A stretch of DNA of 64,000 nt from Clostridioides difficile ATCC 9689 = DSM 1296 (GCF_001077535.1 NZ_CP011968.1:372001-436000), one strand, 5' to 3'. Numbered from the stretch's first letter, positions 8,855-18,885 are shown. Notes: generated by a model not told the origin, from the sequence alone. Translations and numbers: made by a program.

Positions 8855-9463
8855 ATGTACGGAATAGCAACGGCTTTGGCAGGAACTCAGGGAAACTATA
8901 GGTCAAATAACTTAAGCCAACTTGAAAGAAATATTAATGATATTGCCAATAAACAAGTTAGAAGCAAAGGAAATCAGACAGTAACAGACAATGGGACTCC
9001 AATTATAGGACAAGGTGATGATGCTGATAAAGACTTGTTTATGAAGATACTTGTGGCACAGATGGGTAATCAAGACCCAATGAATCCGCAAGACCCAACA
9101 GAATATGTGTCACAATTAGCACAGTTTGCAACTTTAGAAAAGATGTCAGCTATGAATGAGAAGCTAGATGTACTTTTAGCCTTAAGTAATTCCACTCTAA
9201 TAAACTCTGCTTTAAGTATGGCAACATCATTAATTGGTAAAGAAGTAGAAGTATCTGGGGAAGAGAAAGAAGATGAAAACATTGTAGGAGTAGTAAAGTC
9301 CACATATATAAAAGATGGGGAAGTACACTTAGAATTAGAAGTAGATGGAAGTGACAAAACTGTAGGTGTTAAATATGAAAAATTACTTAAAATAGGAGAG
9401 GTAGATGAAAATTCAGGAGAAGAAAATGATTCTTCAGAACACGAATCTCCAGAAGAAGCATAA
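8855..9463 (+). CDS. flgD: Flagellar hook capping protein FlgD
   Basis: FlgD caps the growing hook and guides FlgE assembly. The conserved N-terminal signature is clear: DLFMKILVAQMGNQDPMNPQ at about residues 58-77, then TEYVSQLAQFATLEKM. The C-terminal domain is reduced and the tail is very acidic (EENSGEENDSSEHE-like). At 202 residues it is a shorter, Firmicute-type FlgD. GGGGGAAG precedes the ATG, and flgE follows. Confidence 0.95.
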   Translation: MYGIATALAGTQGNYRSNNLSQLERNINDIANKQVRSKGNQTVTDNGTPIIGQGDDADKDLFMKILVAQMGNQDPMNPQDPTEYVSQLAQFATLEKMSAMNEKLDVLLALSNSTLINSALSMATSLIGKEVEVSGEEKEDENIVGVVKSTYIKDGEVHLELEVDGSDKTVGVKYEKLLKIGEVDENSGEENDSSEHESPEEA

Positions 9464-9489
9464 TATTAAATGAGAAAAGAGGTAAATTC

Positions 9490-10473
9490 ATGATAAAAGC
9501 AATGTATTCAGGTGTAAGTGGAATGAAAGCAAATCAAACAAAATTAGATGTAATAGGTAACAATGTAGCCAACGCTGGAACTACTTCTTTTAAGAAAAGT
9601 TCAGCTAGAATAACAGATTCATTTTATCAAACTGTACTATATGCAAGTGCTCCAACAGCTGCATTAGGAGGAACAAACTTAGGACAAGTAGGTGTAGGTA
9701 GTAAGATATCAAGTATAAATAAAGATATGGTACAAGGAAATGTACAACCAACTAATAGACCATCTGATTTAATGATAGATGGAGATGGATATCTTCCAGT
9801 AGTAAGACAAGGAACAGTTATGTATACGAGAGATGGTTCTTTTAATTTAGATACAGGATTTAAAGCAGCTGATGGTGCTTTGAAGAATATTAAAGGTGGA
9901 AGACTTGTAAATGGTGATGGATATATGTTACAAGGTATGATTTATGATGGGGAATATAAAGCTGATACTGGAGAATTTGTTAAAAAGGGTGATGCTAAAG
10001 GAAAAGAGCCTATTGTAATACCACTTCAAAGTATAAGTCCTAAGGATGGAACAGTTCAAAATGTACTAGAGTATAATATATCAAAGGATGGAACAGTAGA
10101 ATTTTTATTGAGTGATGGTCAAAGAACTCAATTTGTCTATGATATACCTGATGGTGCTAAGGTAGGAGATACACCTGCTGGAATAGATAAATTAAAAGGT
10201 ACAATACAAAAAGTGCAAACATATGCATTCCAAAATCCAGCAGGACTAGATGCAGAAGGAGGAAACTTGTTTAAACCATCAGCAAACTCAGGAGACCCAC
10301 AAATAGCAGGAGCTACAGGCACAATAATACAAGGGGCAATAGAAGCTTCCAATGTAGATATAGCAGAAGAATTTACAGAAATGATAATAGCAAGTAGGTC
10401 TTTCCAAGCAAACAGTAAAATAATATCGACATCAGACGAGATACTTCAAGAAATAATAAATCTTAAGAGATAG
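9490..10473 (+). CDS. flgE: Flagellar hook protein FlgE
   Basis: FlgE builds the flexible hook. The N-terminus MIKAMYSGVSGMKANQTKLD, VIGNNVANAGTTSFKK, and the C-terminal EASNVDIAEEFTEMIIASRS with SFQANSKIISTSDEILQE are the hook/rod hallmarks. At 327 residues it is compact compared with the ~400 residues of enteric FlgE, implying a smaller surface domain. It lies between flgD and flbD. Confidence 0.96.
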   Translation: MIKAMYSGVSGMKANQTKLDVIGNNVANAGTTSFKKSSARITDSFYQTVLYASAPTAALGGTNLGQVGVGSKISSINKDMVQGNVQPTNRPSDLMIDGDGYLPVVRQGTVMYTRDGSFNLDTGFKAADGALKNIKGGRLVNGDGYMLQGMIYDGEYKADTGEFVKKGDAKGKEPIVIPLQSISPKDGTVQNVLEYNISKDGTVEFLLSDGQRTQFVYDIPDGAKVGDTPAGIDKLKGTIQKVQTYAFQNPAGLDAEGGNLFKPSANSGDPQIAGATGTIIQGAIEASNVDIAEEFTEMIIASRSFQANSKIISTSDEILQEIINLKR

Positions 10474-10485
10474 TAGGTACATATT

Positions 10486-10689
10486 ATGATAAGAGTAACG
10501 GATTTAAACGGAAGAAAATACATATTAAATTCAGACCTTATAGTGAGGATTGATTCTGTACCAGAAAGTAGGATTCTCCTTACAACAGGAGAAAAAAACC
10601 TTGTAAAAGAGTCGGTAGATGAGATAGTAGATAAAGTAATAAAGTATAAAAGAAAAATAAATGTAGGTTATATTAGGAGCGAAAAATAA
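10486..10689 (+). CDS. flbD: FlbD-family small flagellar protein
   Basis: A 67-residue protein beginning MIRVTDLNGRKYILNSDLI, with a TTGEKNLVKESVDEIVDKVI segment, the FlbD (YlzI/SwrD-like) pattern. In B. subtilis the homologue at this position, SwrD, boosts motor torque; a similar role here is inferred. Its stop codon TAA shares its last base with the motA ATG (10689), so the two are translationally coupled. Confidence 0.88.
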   Translation: MIRVTDLNGRKYILNSDLIVRIDSVPESRILLTTGEKNLVKESVDEIVDKVIKYKRKINVGYIRSEK

Positions 10690-11507
10690 TGAAAAAAACA
10701 GATTCACTGACATTTATTGGACTAATAGTATCTACAGTATTAGTTTTAGTTGGTGCCGCAAAAGGAAGTAGTTCAGGGTTAAAGAATTTTTTTGATGTTT
10801 CATCAATATTAATCACAGTGCTTGGTTCATTTGGAGCTCTAATGATTACATTTACTATAGATGATATAAAACTTATAAAAAATGCATTACAATACTCATT
10901 TAAGACAATGAGTGTATCAAAGTTAGATTTACTAGAACAATTTAAAACACTTTCTAAAAAAGCTAGAAAAGAAGGTCTTTTATCAATAGAGAGTGATGTA
11001 ATGGGAATAGAAGATCCATTTATGAAGAAAGGGTTAGAGCTGTGTATTGATGGATTGGAAATCAATGAGATAAGGTCCATCTTAGAACTAGAGATAGATT
11101 CTGTTGAAGATACAAATAACAGATACTCTAAACTATTTAAAACTTGGGGAACCTTTGCACCTGCTTTTGGGATGTTGGGAACACTAATAGGTTTAATACA
11201 AATGTTAGCTGACCTTACATCTCCAGATTTAATAGCATCTGGCATGGGAAAGGCATTAATTACAACGTTTTATGGTTCTTTACTTGCCAATATCGCTTTG
11301 AACCCAATTGCATATAATATAGATGAGAAGACTGAAAAAGAAATTTATGTAAAGGAAATGATGTTGGAAGGTATAATAAGCATACAATCTGGGGAGAGCA
11401 GTATAGTAGTTGAGGAACGTTTAGCCACATACCTTTCAAACAATGAGAAGTTAGAAATTATGAAATCCAATAAAAATACAGAAAGAGCAATGAGCAATGG
11501 CGCGTAA
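10689..11507 (+). CDS. motA: Flagellar motor stator protein MotA
   Basis: MotA forms the proton-driven stator with MotB. Four membrane segments are visible: near residues 7-24, 35-52, about 155-175 and about 188-208. A large charged cytoplasmic loop between segments 2 and 3 contacts FliG. The WGTFAPAFGMLGTLIGLIQM and YGSLLANIALNPIA stretches are the conserved core. Length 272 is typical. It overlaps motB by 11 bases. Confidence 0.96.
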   Translation: MKKTDSLTFIGLIVSTVLVLVGAAKGSSSGLKNFFDVSSILITVLGSFGALMITFTIDDIKLIKNALQYSFKTMSVSKLDLLEQFKTLSKKARKEGLLSIESDVMGIEDPFMKKGLELCIDGLEINEIRSILELEIDSVEDTNNRYSKLFKTWGTFAPAFGMLGTLIGLIQMLADLTSPDLIASGMGKALITTFYGSLLANIALNPIAYNIDEKTEKEIYVKEMMLEGIISIQSGESSIVVEERLATYLSNNEKLEIMKSNKNTERAMSNGA

Positions 11508-12192
11508 AAAAAATAAGAAAAAGGATGAGATAAATCCAGATGCATGGCTGGCTACTTATGCAGATACTATAACACTGATTCTTACATTTTTCGTATTATT
11601 GTATGCAACATCAGTTGTAGATATGGAAAAATTTAAAAACATAGCAGATGCGTTAAAAGGTCAGTTTTCTGGGACAAGTATATTTAGTACGGGTTCAAGT
11701 ACAAGTGAGAAATCTCCAATAGACAGTGTTTTAGTGGATAAAAATGATAAATCAAATTTAGAACAGGATTTAAAAGATAAAGTTAATAATTCTAACTTAC
11801 AAAATAGTGTAACAGTCAAAGATGATAGTAGAGGGATTTTACTAGAGTTAGATGATTCAATTTTATTTGACTCTGGGATTTCTGAGTTAAAAGTAGATAG
11901 TAAAGCTACTCTTAATAAAGTATATGACATGATAAAGATGATGAAAAATAAGATAGTTATAGAAGGCCATACTGATAATGTACCTGTAAAATCAAGTACA
12001 CATGAATCCAATTGGGATTTATCTTCTAGTAGAGCAGTAAGTGTTGTAAGATACTTTGTAGAAGAAAAGGGCATGGACCCTAGACTATTTTCGGCAACAG
12101 GATGTGGAGAGTATCAACCTTTGGTTTCAAATGAAACAGCAAAGGGAAGGGCTGAGAATAGAAGAGTTAATATACTTATAACTATTGACTAG
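11497..12192 (+). CDS. motB: Flagellar motor stator protein MotB
   Basis: MotB anchors the stator to peptidoglycan and carries the ion-binding aspartate. Residues 15-40 contain AWLATYADTITLILTFFVLL, where the Asp in YADT is the expected proton-binding residue. The C-terminal OmpA-like domain has IEGHTDNVPV and SSRAVSVVRYFVEE, ending ENRRVNILI. Length is 231. ATG at 11497 lies inside the motA end; translational coupling is likely. Confidence 0.96.
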   Translation: MARKKNKKKDEINPDAWLATYADTITLILTFFVLLYATSVVDMEKFKNIADALKGQFSGTSIFSTGSSTSEKSPIDSVLVDKNDKSNLEQDLKDKVNNSNLQNSVTVKDDSRGILLELDDSILFDSGISELKVDSKATLNKVYDMIKMMKNKIVIEGHTDNVPVKSSTHESNWDLSSSRAVSVVRYFVEEKGMDPRLFSATGCGEYQPLVSNETAKGRAENRRVNILITID

Positions 12193-12203
12193 GAGGAAGA
12201 GGT

Positions 12204-12647
12204 TTGTTCAAAAATAAAAAAATTATTATAATTATTTTGATACTGATTATTTTCTCAGCGGGAGCAGGTTTTTTTATATTAGGAGAAGGTGGAAATAAAC
12301 AAGTTGACAAGATTGCAGGTTTGTTTATTCCAACAGGAAAAGGTAAAGATGAAGTAAAGACCGAAAATCTTGACTTAGAAGAGATGGTATTAAAGTTAGC
12401 TGATGAAGGTGTAAGATATTTAAAAGTATCAATAACTGTATCTTATGATTCTTCATATAAAGATATAGAAAAAAATACGCCTTTAATTAGGGATAATATT
12501 ATAAATTGTTTTATGGCAAAAAGGGCAGATGATTTTACTGCTGATAATTTAAAGAACATAAAAGAAGAAATTAAAAATACATTAAATATACAACTAGGTG
12601 AAAATGTAATTCAAAATATATATTTCACAAATATAGTAGTGCAATAA
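12204..12647 (+). CDS. fliL: Flagellar basal body-associated protein FliL
   Basis: FliL is a single-pass membrane protein around the stator. It has one N-terminal membrane segment (residues about 4-24) and a C-terminal domain with the pattern YLKVSITVSYD ... IRDNIINCF ... LKNIKEEIKNTLN. Length is 147. Translation starts at TTG after AGGAGGAAGAGG, 11 bases behind motB. Confidence 0.92.
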   Translation: MFKNKKIIIIILILIIFSAGAGFFILGEGGNKQVDKIAGLFIPTGKGKDEVKTENLDLEEMVLKLADEGVRYLKVSITVSYDSSYKDIEKNTPLIRDNIINCFMAKRADDFTADNLKNIKEEIKNTLNIQLGENVIQNIYFTNIVVQ

Positions 12648-12661
12648 AAGGATGGTAAGAC

Positions 12662-13036
12662 ATGATACTTTATTTACTAAAAATATTAATATGTATCCCA
12701 ATAATTTTAATATTGATAGTCTTATCTTTAAAAATTAGCCAAGGAACTTTATTAAAAAAATATAATGATAAATATGTAAAAATACTAGATATTGTAAATA
12801 TAAGTAAAAACAATAGCATAATAATTTTAAAAATAGGTGAAGAAGGATGCATTATGGCATCTTCTTCTTCTAGCATGAGTAAAATAAAAGATTTGACCAA
12901 AGAAGAAGTATTAAAAATAGAAAACGACATTAAAGAAAGAAATTTTAAAATTCAAGATTTTAAAATGGAAAGAATTAAAAAGAAATATGATTTCAGTAGA
13001 TATATTGGAAAATTTACAAAAAAGGAAGATAAGTAA
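12662..13036 (+). CDS. fliO: Flagellar biosynthesis protein FliO (FliZ/FliO family)
   Basis: A 124-residue protein with one N-terminal membrane helix (residues about 2-24) and a short basic cytoplasmic domain. A weak FliO-like core is visible (KYVKILDIVNISKNNSIIIL then IGEEGCIMASSSSSMSKI). FliO helps assemble the FliP ring of the export gate. The family is poorly conserved, and the call relies strongly on its position directly before fliP, whose ATG follows the stop codon without a gap. Confidence 0.82.
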   Translation: MILYLLKILICIPIILILIVLSLKISQGTLLKKYNDKYVKILDIVNISKNNSIIILKIGEEGCIMASSSSSMSKIKDLTKEEVLKIENDIKERNFKIQDFKMERIKKKYDFSRYIGKFTKKEDK

Positions 13037-13702
13037 ATGGAACTATTATCAAAATTACCTTTGGCTGATGTACCATATACAAGTTCAATGCAATTGTTTT
13101 TATTTCTAACTGCATTAATGTTTTTACCATTTGTAATGTTCATGATGACAAGCTTTGTCAGAATAGTTATAAGTTTATCATTTTTGAAATCAGCATTAGG
13201 AGCACAGCAAGCAATTCCAAGTCAAATTTTGGTAGGACTTGCAATAGTATTGACAATATTTATAATGAGACCAGTATTAAATGAGATAAACGAAAAGGCA
13301 TTACAACCATATATGAAAGAAGAAGTTACTATGGAAGAAGCTATGAAGGAAGCAGAAGGACCTATTAAAGAGTTTTTATTAACACAAACCAGACAGACAG
13401 ATTTAGATTTATTTGTAGAACAGGCTGGTTTAAAAGAAAAGAAATTAACTCGTGAAAATATACCACTATCTGTTGTAGTTCCAGCATTTGCTATAAGCGA
13501 ACTAAAAACTGCTTTTCAAATAGGTTTTTTAATATATATACCATTTTTGATAATAGACCTTGTTGTGGCAAGTGTTTTGATGTCTATGGGTATGTTTATG
13601 TTGCCTCCAGTCATGATATCATTACCATTTAAGTTATTATTATTTGTAATGGTGGATGGATGGAACTTGATAGTAAAAACATTGATATTGGGATTTGGAT
13701 AG
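13037..13702 (+). CDS. fliP: Flagellar export gate protein FliP
   Basis: FliP (221 residues) forms the pentameric core of the export gate. Four membrane segments and the family motifs are present: FLFLTALMFLPFVMFMMTSF, RIVISLSFLKSALG, PLSVVVPAFAISELKTAFQI and PFKLLLFVMVDGWNLI. No cleavable signal peptide is obvious, unlike enteric FliP. It is directly adjacent to fliO and 12 bases from fliQ. Confidence 0.97.
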   Translation: MELLSKLPLADVPYTSSMQLFLFLTALMFLPFVMFMMTSFVRIVISLSFLKSALGAQQAIPSQILVGLAIVLTIFIMRPVLNEINEKALQPYMKEEVTMEEAMKEAEGPIKEFLLTQTRQTDLDLFVEQAGLKEKKLTRENIPLSVVVPAFAISELKTAFQIGFLIYIPFLIIDLVVASVLMSMGMFMLPPVMISLPFKLLLFVMVDGWNLIVKTLILGFG

Positions 13703-13714
13703 GAGAAAAATAGT

Positions 13715-13984
13715 ATGAGTGAATTTATGATAATGAGTGTTCTTAAAAATGGCATGTTTACAGGAGCTATGATTGCAGCTCCAGTACTCATTGTTTCTCT
13801 TGTAGTTGGGCTTTTAATAAGTGTGTTTCAAGCTACAACTCAAATCCAGGAGCAAACATTGACTTTTGTACCAAAACTAATAGCTATTCTTTTAGTAGTA
13901 GCTATCGGTGGAAGCTGGATGTTACATACTCTTATTAGTTTTACTTCTGAGATATTCAATATGATATCTCTTATAACTAAATAA
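13715..13984 (+). CDS. fliQ: Flagellar export gate protein FliQ
   Basis: An 89-residue protein with two membrane helices and the FliQ signature: LIVSLVVGLLISVFQATTQI, then LTFVPKLIAILLVVAI. FliQ wraps the FliP/FliR export channel. It has the standard length and lies between fliP and the fliR-flhB fusion. Confidence 0.97.
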   Translation: MSEFMIMSVLKNGMFTGAMIAAPVLIVSLVVGLLISVFQATTQIQEQTLTFVPKLIAILLVVAIGGSWMLHTLISFTSEIFNMISLITK

Positions 13985-13995
13985 GTAGGATACAT

Positions 13996-15810
13996 ATGAT
14001 TTTTGTATTTATTAGAATAGTAGCATTCTTTGGAACACTAAGAATACTATTTCCAGCTGGTACACCTGCTTTATTTAAGTCACTCTTTGCAATCATTATA
14101 TCAATATTGATTTCAAGTACTATGCAAATTGAATATGCAACAAATATAGACAACATTGTATTGTTTACCTTATATAGTGTAAATGAGACCATAACTGGGA
14201 TTATGCTTGGATATATAACCAACCTATGTTTTTATAGTATCAGAATGGCGGGTTCTATGATGGACCAACAGATGGGATTATCAATGATTAATATGTTTGA
14301 CCCAAATTCAATGACTCAGACAACTTTAATTGATAATCTTATGAACTGGACAGCACTTATGATATTTTTTAACATGGATGGTCATCATGTTTTAATTAGA
14401 GGTATAAGGTATAGTTTTGAGTTAATTCCAATAGGAAAACCATTTGTAGATAATAACATAGATTATATAATAAACATATTTGTGCAGTGCTTTTTAACTG
14501 GATTCAAAATAGCAATACCTATTGTACTTTGTCTGCTTATGGCAGATTTTATTTTAGGGCTTATATCAAGAAGTGTACCTCAATTAAATGTAATGATAGT
14601 TGGTATGCCATTAAAAATATTGGTTGGTATTGCATTATTTATCATATCAATACCTTTAATTGTCAATCAAATAAGTCATTTATTAAGTCAAATACCAAAG
14701 ATGTATGAGGGAACTTTTGCACTAGCTCCTATGTTTTTTATGGGTTCAGCAGATAAAACAGAAGAAGCTACTCCAAAGAAAAAGGGAGAACAAAGAAAGA
14801 AAGGTAATATAGCAAAGAGTAGAGAATTACCCGTTGCAATGACTCTACTTGCATTCACCTTATTAGTACCTACATTATTTTCATATGTAGTAGATACACT
14901 TAAATCTTCGCTTAATTATTTTTTGAGTCTAGATTTTTATATGAACATAAATTATTCAAACCTAGAGAAATTAGTTATAGCAGGATTAATGGATTTTTTT
15001 AAGATATTTTTACCAATAGCTATTCCCTTTTTAGTTTTAGGCATAATAGCAAACCTATTTCAGGTGGGAATACTGTTTACTGGTGAAACTTTAAAACCAA
15101 ATTTATCAAAATTAAATCCAATTAGTGGATTCAAAAACATGTTTTCTATGAGAAGTTTGTCAACCTTAATAAAGGATACAGCGATTATATCTATTTTGGC
15201 TTACATAGGATATACATTCTTCCAAGATAATTATTTAGATATATTAAAGTTAGGTAACATATACCTACCAACTTTAATGTACACAGTTAAAGACTTAGTA
15301 TATTCAATATTGAGTAAGATTTGTGTAGCTATGATAGCTATAGCAGTTGCAGATTATGTTTATCAAAGATACAGTCATAAAAAGCAACTGAGAATGACAA
15401 AACAAGAAGTTAAAGATGAATATAAAAACTCAGAAGGAGACCCAGAAGTAAAAGCTAAGATAAAACAAAAACAAAGACAAATTTCGTCTCAAAGGACAAT
15501 GCAAGCAGTACCAAGTGCTACTGTAATAGTAACCAATCCAACCCACTTATCTATAGCAGTGAGATATGAAAAAGGGAAAGACCAAGCTCCAGTAGTGGTG
15601 GCAAAAGGTGCAGATTATTTAGCTTTTAAAATAAGGGAAATTGCAAAGGGAAATGACATACCTATAATAGAAAATAAACCTATTGCTAGGTTGTTATATA
15701 AGCAAGTAGAAATAGACCAAGAAATTCCAGAGGACATGTATCAAGCTTTTGCAGAGATATTAGTAGCAGTATATAAAATCAAAAATAGATACAAAGTCCC
15801 CAAAAGGTAG
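13996..15810 (+). CDS. fliR/flhB: FliR-FlhB fusion protein of the flagellar export gate
   Basis: One uninterrupted 604-residue reading frame joins FliR (residues 1 to about 250, six or so membrane segments, with RMAGSMMDQQMGLSMINMF) to FlhB (from about 251, starting DKTEEATPKKKGEQRKKG, the usual FlhB N-terminus). The FlhB autocleavage site NPTH is intact at residues 514-517. FliR closes the FliP/Q channel and FlhB sets substrate specificity with FliK. The fusion, known from clostridia, fixes the two at 1:1. No stop or restart signal is seen at the joint. Confidence 0.96.
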   Translation: MIFVFIRIVAFFGTLRILFPAGTPALFKSLFAIIISILISSTMQIEYATNIDNIVLFTLYSVNETITGIMLGYITNLCFYSIRMAGSMMDQQMGLSMINMFDPNSMTQTTLIDNLMNWTALMIFFNMDGHHVLIRGIRYSFELIPIGKPFVDNNIDYIINIFVQCFLTGFKIAIPIVLCLLMADFILGLISRSVPQLNVMIVGMPLKILVGIALFIISIPLIVNQISHLLSQIPKMYEGTFALAPMFFMGSADKTEEATPKKKGEQRKKGNIAKSRELPVAMTLLAFTLLVPTLFSYVVDTLKSSLNYFLSLDFYMNINYSNLEKLVIAGLMDFFKIFLPIAIPFLVLGIIANLFQVGILFTGETLKPNLSKLNPISGFKNMFSMRSLSTLIKDTAIISILAYIGYTFFQDNYLDILKLGNIYLPTLMYTVKDLVYSILSKICVAMIAIAVADYVYQRYSHKKQLRMTKQEVKDEYKNSEGDPEVKAKIKQKQRQISSQRTMQAVPSATVIVTNPTHLSIAVRYEKGKDQAPVVVAKGADYLAFKIREIAKGNDIPIIENKPIARLLYKQVEIDQEIPEDMYQAFAEILVAVYKIKNRYKVPKR

Positions 15811-15818
15811 GATAAGTA

Positions 15819-17894
15819 ATGAATAAGTTTAATTTAAAGGAAAATATGGACGTAATAGTGGCATTTGGTGTTGTAGGGATTGTTCTTATGATGATAGTGC
15901 CGTTACCTACATTTATATTAGATATTTTACTGGCAATTAACATAAGTTTATCTGTGCTAATTTTACTAATGACACTATTTACAACAAATGTACTTGATTT
16001 ATCTATATTTCCAACAGTGTTACTTGTGACAACACTATTTAGATTGGGATTAAATCTTTCATCAACTAGATTGATTTTAACACAGGGATATGCAGGTGAA
16101 GTTATAGAGGCATTTGGAAGTTTTGTTGTAGGTGGAAATTACGTAGTAGGAATAATTATATTCTTAATTATATTAATTGTTCAATTTGTTGTTATAACCA
16201 ATGGTTCTGGAAGAGTATCTGAAGTAACAGCTAGATTTACGTTAGATGCCATGCCAGGTAAGCAGATGAGTATAGATGCAGATTTAAATGCAGGAGTTAT
16301 AGATGACAAAACTGCTAGAAAAAGAAGAAAAGAGCTTCAGCAAGAAGCAGATTTTTATGGCTCTATGGATGGAGCAAATAAGTTTGTAAAGGGAGATGCC
16401 ATAGCAGGTCTTATAGTAACAGCAATAAACATAATAGGTGGAATTGTAATAGGAGCTGTAATGCTGAATATGACTCTTATGGGTGCAGCACAGACATATG
16501 TAAGACTTACTATAGGGGATGGTCTTGTAAGCCAGATACCTGCTCTATTAATATCTACATCAGCAGGTATAATCGTAACAAGAGCTTCTACTGATGAAAA
16601 CTTTGGTGGATTAGTAGGTAAACAGTTAACAGCAATACCAAAAGCAGTAATGATGACTGGCTGTGTTCTAATCGTACTTGGTATGATGCCTGGATTACCT
16701 AAACCAGCATTTTTTTCACTAGGTATAGGTGCTATAGCAGCAGGTTACTTTTTAGGAAGAGAAAAGAAAGATACTTTAGAAGACTTGGAGTTTGAAAAAC
16801 CTGATATGGTAAATCCAGATAAAAATGAAGTAGAAGATGTAACAAACTTAATAAATGTAGAATCAATAGAAGTAGAAATTGGATATGGTTTAATATCTTT
16901 AGCTGATGAATCAGCAGGAGGAGATTTACTTCAGAGAATAGCATCAATAAGAAGACAATGTGCAATAGACATGGGTATAGTCGTACAACCTATAAGAATA
17001 AGAGATAATTTACAGTTAAATCCAAACCAATACAATATAAAAATAAAAGGGAATGTAGTTGGTGGGTATGAGATAATGCCTAATATGGTTTTATGTATGG
17101 ATCCTATGAATCAAGGATTTAGTATATTTGGAATAAAGACAATTGAGCCTACTTTTGGAATAGAGGCACTTTGGATAGAAAGTGACAAGGTAGAAGATGC
17201 AGAGCTAAAGGGTTATACAGTTGTAGATTCATCCACAATACTTATAACTCACTTACTAGATATAATAAAATCAAATGCACACGAATTACTGGGAAGACAA
17301 GAAGTTAAGACTATTATAGATGCAGCAAGAGAAAATTATAGTGCTGTAGTAGATGAATTGATACCAGATTTAATGACACTTGGTGAAATTCAAAAAGTAC
17401 TTAAAAATCTGTTAAGAGAAAAAGTAAATATAAAGGATAGAGTTACAATACTTGAGACACTTGCAGACCAGTCTAGAAATACAAAAGATATAGAGCTTCT
17501 TACTGAATATGTAAGAATAGCTTTGGCTAGAAGTATTTGTAATAATTTAGTTGATGAAGATAAGGCAATTGTAGTGGCTACATTGTCTCCAGAAACTGAA
17601 GAATTGGTATCTAATAATTTACAAAGGTCTGTAAATGGAACTTATCCAGCAGTTGACCCAGAAAATACAAATAAAATATTTGAGAGTATACAAGAAGTAA
17701 TGAACAATGTATATTTCAATCATAATATACCAGTAATAGTAGTATCACCAAAGATAAGAGCTCCATTTAGAAAATTAGTTGAAATTGTATATCCTAATTT
17801 GACTGTATTATCATTAAATGAAATACCTAACGATATTAAAATCAAAGCAGAAGGTGTGGTGAGCATATATGATGACGAAAAAGTATACAGCTAA
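15819..17894 (+). CDS. flhA: Flagellar export protein FlhA
   Basis: FlhA (691 residues) is the ion-conducting and chaperone-docking part of the export gate. Eight or so membrane helices occupy residues 1 to about 310, with the conserved FHIPEP-type loop TARFTLDAMPGKQMSIDADL and RRKELQQEADFYGSMDGANK. The rest is the cytoplasmic docking ring. Its end overlaps flhF by 26 bases. Confidence 0.98.
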   Translation: MNKFNLKENMDVIVAFGVVGIVLMMIVPLPTFILDILLAINISLSVLILLMTLFTTNVLDLSIFPTVLLVTTLFRLGLNLSSTRLILTQGYAGEVIEAFGSFVVGGNYVVGIIIFLIILIVQFVVITNGSGRVSEVTARFTLDAMPGKQMSIDADLNAGVIDDKTARKRRKELQQEADFYGSMDGANKFVKGDAIAGLIVTAINIIGGIVIGAVMLNMTLMGAAQTYVRLTIGDGLVSQIPALLISTSAGIIVTRASTDENFGGLVGKQLTAIPKAVMMTGCVLIVLGMMPGLPKPAFFSLGIGAIAAGYFLGREKKDTLEDLEFEKPDMVNPDKNEVEDVTNLINVESIEVEIGYGLISLADESAGGDLLQRIASIRRQCAIDMGIVVQPIRIRDNLQLNPNQYNIKIKGNVVGGYEIMPNMVLCMDPMNQGFSIFGIKTIEPTFGIEALWIESDKVEDAELKGYTVVDSSTILITHLLDIIKSNAHELLGRQEVKTIIDAARENYSAVVDELIPDLMTLGEIQKVLKNLLREKVNIKDRVTILETLADQSRNTKDIELLTEYVRIALARSICNNLVDEDKAIVVATLSPETEELVSNNLQRSVNGTYPAVDPENTNKIFESIQEVMNNVYFNHNIPVIVVSPKIRAPFRKLVEIVYPNLTVLSLNEIPNDIKIKAEGVVSIYDDEKVYS

Positions 17895-18885
17895 CACAAT
17901 TCAAGATGCTATGAATCTAGCCAAAATGGAATTGGGTGACAATATTACATTAATAGATAAAAAAGAGGTAAGAAAATCTGGAATAAGAGGCATTTTTTCA
18001 AAGAAAGATATTGAATTGACTATTGGATGGGAAAAGAAAGATAATTTAGAACAAAAAGATTTAAAACGAGAGATAGAACAACTAAAGTCAATTATAAATA
18101 ATATGGGGTTTGATAATAAAAATGATAATGATATAGATAAAATATGCAAGAATTTACTAAACTTAGATTTAAATCAAGAAATTGTAGAATTTATAAAAGC
18201 TGATTTACAAGAAATGAAGTTCAATGGAATTGATACAAGTAAAAATTTAGTAGAAAGTCTAAAGAAAAAGATTAAAATAGAAAATCAAGCAATAAATGGT
18301 AAAATTGCTTTAGTTGGACCACCAGGAGTAGGTAAAACGACTACAATAGCAAAGTTGGCTGCCAAATTAGTTTTTGAGGAAAATAAAAAAGTAGGAGTAA
18401 TAACTATAGATACATACAGGATTGGTGCTGTAGAACAGTTAAAGATATATACTGATATAATGAATATTCCTTTTAAAGGGGTAATAAGCCCTGATGAGAT
18501 GGAATTGGCACTTGATGCGATGAAAGATTGTGATGTTGTATTAATAGATACAACAGGTAGAGGCTATAAAAACTCTATGCAAATATTAGAAATCAAAAAT
18601 CTTATAGATAAAGCTGAAACTGATAATATACATTTAGTTTTGAACTGTACAACAAGAGAAAGTGATACAAAAGCAATTATAGATTCATATAGAAATGTGA
18701 ATTTTAAAAGCTTAATAATTACAAAGTTAGATGAAACAATAACATATGGCTCAATATTTAACATAATGAATTATGCACAAAAACCAATATCATATATTAC
18801 AACAGGACAAAATGTTCCTGATGATATTATAAAACCTAATGAAGATAAGATTATAAGATTACTATTAGGAGTTGAAAGTATATGA
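17869..18885 (+). CDS. flhF: Flagellar SRP-like GTPase FlhF
   Basis: FlhF (338 residues) is the third SRP-type GTPase and controls flagellar placement or number. The N-terminal domain begins MTKKYTANTIQDAMNLAKME. The G domain has the P-loop ALVGPPGVGKTTTIAKLA at about residue 146, DTYRIGAVEQLK, DTTGRGYKN and TKLDET. Two adjacent ATG codons (17869, 17872) are possible starts. It overlaps flhA at its start and flhG by 4 bases (ATGA) at its end. Confidence 0.96.
   Translation: MMTKKYTANTIQDAMNLAKMELGDNITLIDKKEVRKSGIRGIFSKKDIELTIGWEKKDNLEQKDLKREIEQLKSIINNMGFDNKNDNDIDKICKNLLNLDLNQEIVEFIKADLQEMKFNGIDTSKNLVESLKKKIKIENQAINGKIALVGPPGVGKTTTIAKLAAKLVFEENKKVGVITIDTYRIGAVEQLKIYTDIMNIPFKGVISPDEMELALDAMKDCDVVLIDTTGRGYKNSMQILEIKNLIDKAETDNIHLVLNCTTRESDTKAIIDSYRNVNFKSLIITKLDETITYGSIFNIMNYAQKPISYITTGQNVPDDIIKPNEDKIIRLLLGVESI

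Noticed and set aside
14487-14708. 73-codon plus-strand ORF inside the fliR part of the fusion gene
   Set aside because: Alternate-frame shadow inside a certain gene, without domain features.
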